Source: Desulfonatronospira sp. (lineage in GTDB: Bacteria > Desulfobacterota > Desulfovibrionia > Desulfovibrionales > Desulfonatronovibrionaceae). Taken from it: a stretch of 9,425 nt of DNA. A program made the position numbers and the translations under genes. The notes under the pieces were generated by a model, which made no database searches, had not been told where the DNA came from, and saw only the letters and a program-made list of their open reading frames with translations. The stretch lies in contig PWSL01000075.1 in assembly GCA_003563255.1 (NCBI GenBank), positions 1 through 9,425 on the forward strand, read 5' to 3'. This document shows, one piece after another, positions 7,251-9,425 of this stretch; the first letter of the stretch is position 1; every line of letters starts with the position of its first letter.

Positions 7251-7286
7251 TTGACTTTTGTCACGTGACACGCTACTCTGTCCTCA
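7251..7286 (+). promoter_or_regulatory. higBA promoter with embedded operator palindrome
   Basis: TTGACT (7251-7256) and TACTCT (7274-7279) are separated by 17 bases. Between them lies the perfect 12-base palindrome TGTCACGTGACA (7259-7270), the natural place for autorepression by HigA. The predicted transcription start falls within a few bases of the ATG at 7287 and no Shine-Dalgarno is visible, so the toxin may be made from a leaderless message. Confidence 0.6.
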
Positions 7287-7671
7287 ATGATCAAGACCTT
7301 TGCAGATAAGCATACAAAGTCCTTGTATGAAACGGGAAAGTCAAAAAAACTGCCTTCAGATATTCACAGAAGGGCCTCAAGGAAGCTGGAACATGTAAAT
7401 CTGGCCAGTTCTCTCGATGATCTTAAAGTCCCCGCCTGGGAACAGGCTGCACAAACTTGCAGATGATCGTGAAGGACAGCATTTAATAGCTATAAATGAT
7501 CAGTGGCGTATCTGTTTTCGGTTTGAAGATGGCGACGCTTTTGATATAGAGGTTTGCGATTACCATGAACAGGAGGTGAAATCATGGCTATCAACAATAC
7601 TGGAATTAAACGCAGGCCCTCCCACCCTGGTGAGATGCTACGCGAAGATTTCATGCCTGATTATGAATTGA
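7287..7671 (+). pseudogene. higB: HigB-family toxin (RelE-like mRNA interferase), frameshifted
   Basis: HigB toxins cleave ribosome-bound mRNA and are neutralised by the HigA antitoxin. The first frame (ATG 7287) gives MIKTFADKHTKSLYETGK, then PSDIHRRASRKLEHVN and SLDDLKV, close to the family N-terminus, and stops at 7464-7466 after 59 residues. The rest of the toxin (PPGNRLHKL, GQHLIAINDQWRICFRF, FDIEVCDYH) is in the next frame from about 7435. The break is one extra base in or next to the C run at 7430-7433 (GTC CCC GCC). The family usually ends just after DYH, which here ends at 7566; this reading continues to 7671 because a stop is missing, and so overlaps higA by 88 bases. Both changes suggest a dead toxin. 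A programmed +1 slip at CCC-G would restore the exact family sequence V-P-P-G, but mutation or a read error is simpler. Confidence 0.85.
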
Positions 7672-7901
7672 ATGTTTCAGCACTGGCGAAGGCGAAAGCA
7701 CTGGGGGGTTCACGCCAGTCGATTAATGAACTCATACTGGAGCGGAGAGCAGTCAGTCCTCAAATGGCCATCCGGCTTGGCCGGTTGTTTGGAAACTCAG
7801 CAGAATTCTGGCTGAATGCGCAACGGGCGGTTGATCTGTGGGAAGCTGGTCAGGCGCTTAAATCCGAAGTGGCAAGAATTCGGCCGCTAAATGCTGCATA
7901 A
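7584..7901 (+). CDS. higA: HigA-family antitoxin, XRE-type HTH
   Basis: HigA binds and neutralises HigB and represses the higBA promoter. The 105 residues include the typical opening RRPSHPGEMLREDFM (10-24), a helix-turn-helix (LNVSALAKAKALGGSRQSINELILERRAVSPQ, about 29-60, shown only by its ends here in function: helix 2 near ALAKAK, recognition helix near SRQSINELI), and the family's closing AIRLGRLFGNSAEFWLNAQ then AVDLW. The ATG follows a near-perfect Shine-Dalgarno AGGAGGTGA (7571-7579). The gene is fully open, unlike its toxin partner. The palindrome at 7259-7270 is its most likely operator. In the toxin frame, HTH position 38-42 reads normally in this gene, so no damage is seen. Confidence 0.92.
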   Translation: MAINNTGIKRRPSHPGEMLREDFMPDYELNVSALAKAKALGGSRQSINELILERRAVSPQMAIRLGRLFGNSAEFWLNAQRAVDLWEAGQALKSEVARIRPLNAA

Positions 7902-8079
7902 CTGATCACAACAAAATGAAGGCTTTTTGCAGCTTCTTATAAGCGCCCCATGTGTCAGGATAGTTGTCGCCTCGAAGAATAGAAGTTTAGAACTGCTTTT
8001 TCCATATCAAAATGGTGGTTCAAAGACTCAAAATCAAGTAAAAAACGAGACCTTCTAAAATATTTTCAGTACATTGGCT

Positions 8080-8111
8080 GGGTCCGACCCGAACAAAAGT
8101 GACCGAACAAA
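8080..8111. repeat. Small palindrome and direct repeats after higA
   Basis: GGGTCCGACCC (8080-8090) is a perfect 5+1+5 inverted repeat. It is followed by the imperfect direct repeat GACCCGAACAAA (8086-8097) and GACCGAACAAA (8101-8111). It lies between the converging higA and Rpn genes. No T tract is present on either strand, so a terminator is not well supported. The stretch 7902-8079 shows nothing else. Confidence 0.4.
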
Positions 8112-8129
8112 CATGGCTATCCCCGTAAG

Positions 8130-9061
8130 TTAGCTGTCATTCAAAACTTCGTCCATGCTCTGGGCTGTAAGGATACGTTCTGACCATTGCCTCAGTTGTT
8201 GAGAACCGGCGGACTCAATCAATCGTTGCTTGTCTTCCGGGATAGGACCGAACTTAAGGGCCAGCAGGCGTGAAAACAGCTGGGCTTCGCCTTTCTGCAT
8301 GCCCTGTTGCATGCCCTTTTTAAGAGCGATTCTTTCTATGCCTGTTACGTATGGCATTTGATACTCCTCCTCTATTTGACGAATATCGCTGAAAATTTTG
8401 GACTCCAGGTCTTCGGGAAGGGACATCATCCAGTCCAGCACTGCAAACAGATCCAGGATTCTCTGACGATTCCAGCCCCGGGCAAAGAGAATGCGGATCA
8501 GGCGAATCTTGGCTGCGTATCGCTCCTGAGTTTGCCCTGGGTCTTTTTGGTCAACAGATGCACTGCTGTTACCAGGGCGAAAGCATTATTCGAGTCAAGC
8601 AGCTGATCTGTTTTCGATTCCCAGTCCAGAAGTTTGACAGCTGGAAAATCAAACCTCATCCGGCAGCCGTAGAGCTCATAGCCAAAGCTGTCCGGATGCC
8701 AGCCCGGACTGGTATCAGCCAGCACCGCAAGACTGGCCAGGGGCTTGTCGTACCGGTCAAAAAGCCGGTAATGATAGGTGAACATCCGCCTGGCAAAAAC
8801 ATTCTCAATATCACCCTGAACCTCAATATGTACGTATACCCAGCCTTCATCTCCGCATAACCTGCGCACCCGCACCAGCTTGTCCACATATCTGCGTCCA
8901 AGTTCAGCATCCCTGGTCACCTGCTGTAATTCCTTGTCCAGAAAATCATACCCTGAAGTCCAGTCAATGTCATCAAAAATTACAGGGAAATAGAACTCCA
9001 TAAATTCCGGGAAATATCTTTCCAGCGCTACTTTCCAGGGGCTGTCGTATTCATCGCTCAT
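8130..9061 (-). pseudogene. Rpn-family PD-(D/E)XK nuclease / putative transposase, frameshifted
   Basis: Rpn-family proteins are DNA endonucleases of the PD-(D/E)XK fold, linked to recombination and, more recently, to phage defence. The ATG at 9061 (minus strand, GAGG at 9070-9073 upstream) opens with SPWKVALERYFPEFMEFYFP and DFLDKELQQV. Asp 60 (YVDKLV) and Glu 80-x-Gln 82 (HIEVQG, 78-83) form the D..ExQ active site usual in this family. RRMFTYHYRLFDRY and FGYELYGCRMRF follow. At 8529-8530 one base is missing: frame one ends in a short wrong tail, and the second frame continues QERYAAKIRLIRILFARG, then LDWMMSLPEDLE, MPYVTGIERI and the family's repeated GMQQGMQKGE. Repaired, the protein has about 310 residues, as expected. 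The catalytic domain is intact in the first fragment (187 residues), so residual activity cannot be excluded. The gene sits in a repeat-rich region. Confidence 0.88.
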
Positions 9062-9212
9062 AGGTTCTGCCTCAAATTTTTAGCTGTGGCGGCTCAAGCT
9101 CGCCTGCTTAGATCGCTGAAGTATTTCGAGTCGTACTTAGGGATGTTCAAAATACCGATATGCCTAGGCGCTTAGCACAAATTTCAAACAAACATGTTGG
9201 TTGCTAAAATCT

Positions 9213-9240
9213 GTTCCTGGTTCCTGGTTCTTCGTTCCTG
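9213..9240. repeat. Tandem 7-base repeat (GTTCCTG)
   Basis: Four head-to-tail units: GTTCCTG (9213-9219), GTTCCTG (9220-9226), GTTCTTC (9227-9233, two changes) and GTTCCTG (9234-9240), with a further GTT. This is a short variable-number-type tandem repeat. Confidence 0.85.
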
Positions 9241-9247
9241 GTTACCT

Positions 9248-9277
9248 CTTGTTCCCAGGCTGGAGCCTGGGAACAAG
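9248..9277. repeat. Perfect 13-bp hairpin, REP-like
   Basis: CTTGTTCCCAGGC (9248-9260) and GCCTGGGAACAAG (9265-9277) pair perfectly around TGGA. GTTCCC..GGGAAC palindromes of this kind recur as intergenic repeats in many bacterial genomes. On the plus strand it is followed by an A-rich tract, not T, so it is not a forward terminator. Confidence 0.75.
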
Positions 9278-9308
9278 AAAAGAAAGAAAAGAAAAGAAAA
9301 GAAAAAAA
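9275..9308. repeat. GAAAA/GAAA purine tract
   Basis: A 34-base stretch contains only A and G on the plus strand, made of repeated GAAA and GAAAA units and ending in seven A. It directly follows the 13-bp hairpin. Slippage or DNA bending are possible effects. Confidence 0.85.
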
Positions 9309-9327
9309 TCCCTGCTTGCATGTTAGT

Positions 9328-9406
9328 GGGGACAGGCACCCCGGCACTTATTTTTTATTGAACAAGAAACAGATTAGAAAAATAAGTGCCGGGAGAGCCA
9401 GTCCCC
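9328..9406. repeat. Long inverted repeat, REP pair or MITE-like element
   Basis: CCCGGCACTTATTTTT (9340-9355) pairs perfectly with AAAAATAAGTGCCGGG (9378-9393). An outer stem adds GGGGAC (9328-9333) with GTCCCC (9401-9406), with imperfect sequence between (AGGCACC against GAGAGCCA). The loop is about 22 bases. GGGGACAGGCAC and GAGCCAGTCCCC ends resemble the REP-type repeats mobilised by REP-associated tyrosine transposases; this assignment is from memory of such repeats. No transposase is encoded within it. Confidence 0.7.
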
Positions 9407-9425
9407 GTGCTCAACGCGTCCTGCA

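Larger units (their letters stand above)
9062..9425. other. Non-coding, repeat-rich right end
   Basis: No gene is visible. 9081-9212 has only the small palindrome GCCTAGGC (9162-9169). From 9213 onward the stretch is a mosaic of tandem 7-mers, a perfect hairpin, a purine tract and a long inverted repeat, each listed separately. Confidence 0.6.

Noticed and set aside
7917..7935. Terminator after higA (GAAG..CTTC around TTTTT)
   Set aside because: Only four clean outer pairs, T run in the loop, and no T tract following.
8307..8860. Plus-strand open frames opposite the Rpn gene
   Set aside because: They lie antisense to clear Rpn homology and look like no protein family.
9213..9240. CRISPR array
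   Set aside because: The units are seven bases, directly adjacent, with no spacers.

Overview
The window looks like part of a Gram-negative bacterial chromosome. It carries a tripartite RND efflux pair, a periplasmic DUF305 protein with a signal peptide, and an ArfB-type ribosome-rescue factor. The codon use, the mixed base composition, the Rpn/PD-(D/E)XK 'transposase' family gene and the GGGGAC..GTCCCC REP-like repeat recall Desulfovibrionales-type sulfate reducers. That placement is inference from general resemblance, not from a marker gene.

Layout, left to right. 1-198 is non-coding and holds three copies of an 11-12 base arm (GTTTAACTGGG and its complement) that can form two mutually exclusive hairpins. 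199-612 encodes ArfB. 940-1376 is a nitroreductase-family gene broken by a one-base loss and lacking the usual C-terminal segment. 1429-1968 encodes an exported, histidine-rich DUF305 protein with an internal duplication. 2044-2670 encodes a class I SAM-dependent methyltransferase. 2671-2950 is a leader with a good sigma-70-like promoter and a run of eight C. 2951-4018 and 4015-7152 are a translationally coupled (ATGA) membrane-fusion lipoprotein and RND permease. 7251-7901 is a higBA toxin-antitoxin locus: promoter with an embedded 12-bp palindrome, a frameshifted higB toxin, and an intact higA antitoxin. 8130-9061 (minus strand) is an Rpn-family nuclease gene split by a single-base deletion. 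9062-9425 is a repeat-rich non-coding end with 7-base tandem repeats, a perfect 13-bp hairpin, a GAAAA purine tract and a large REP/MITE-like inverted repeat.

How they work together: the clear functional unit is the efflux operon, which would need an outer-membrane factor encoded elsewhere. The DUF305 protein may handle metal in the periplasm, but only proximity links it to the pump. ArfB rescues stalled ribosomes independently of its neighbours. The right third is accessory DNA in decay: the toxin and the nuclease are both frameshifted while the antitoxin stays open.

I did not find a clearly novel multi-gene system. The items most worth a second look are the mutually exclusive hairpins before arfB, the antitoxin-only higBA state with a possible CCC-G frameshift site, the palindrome abutting the DUF305 ribosome-binding site, and the structured repeats at the right end. 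Three single-base frameshifts in 9.4 kb could also be assembly errors, so read-level checking comes first.
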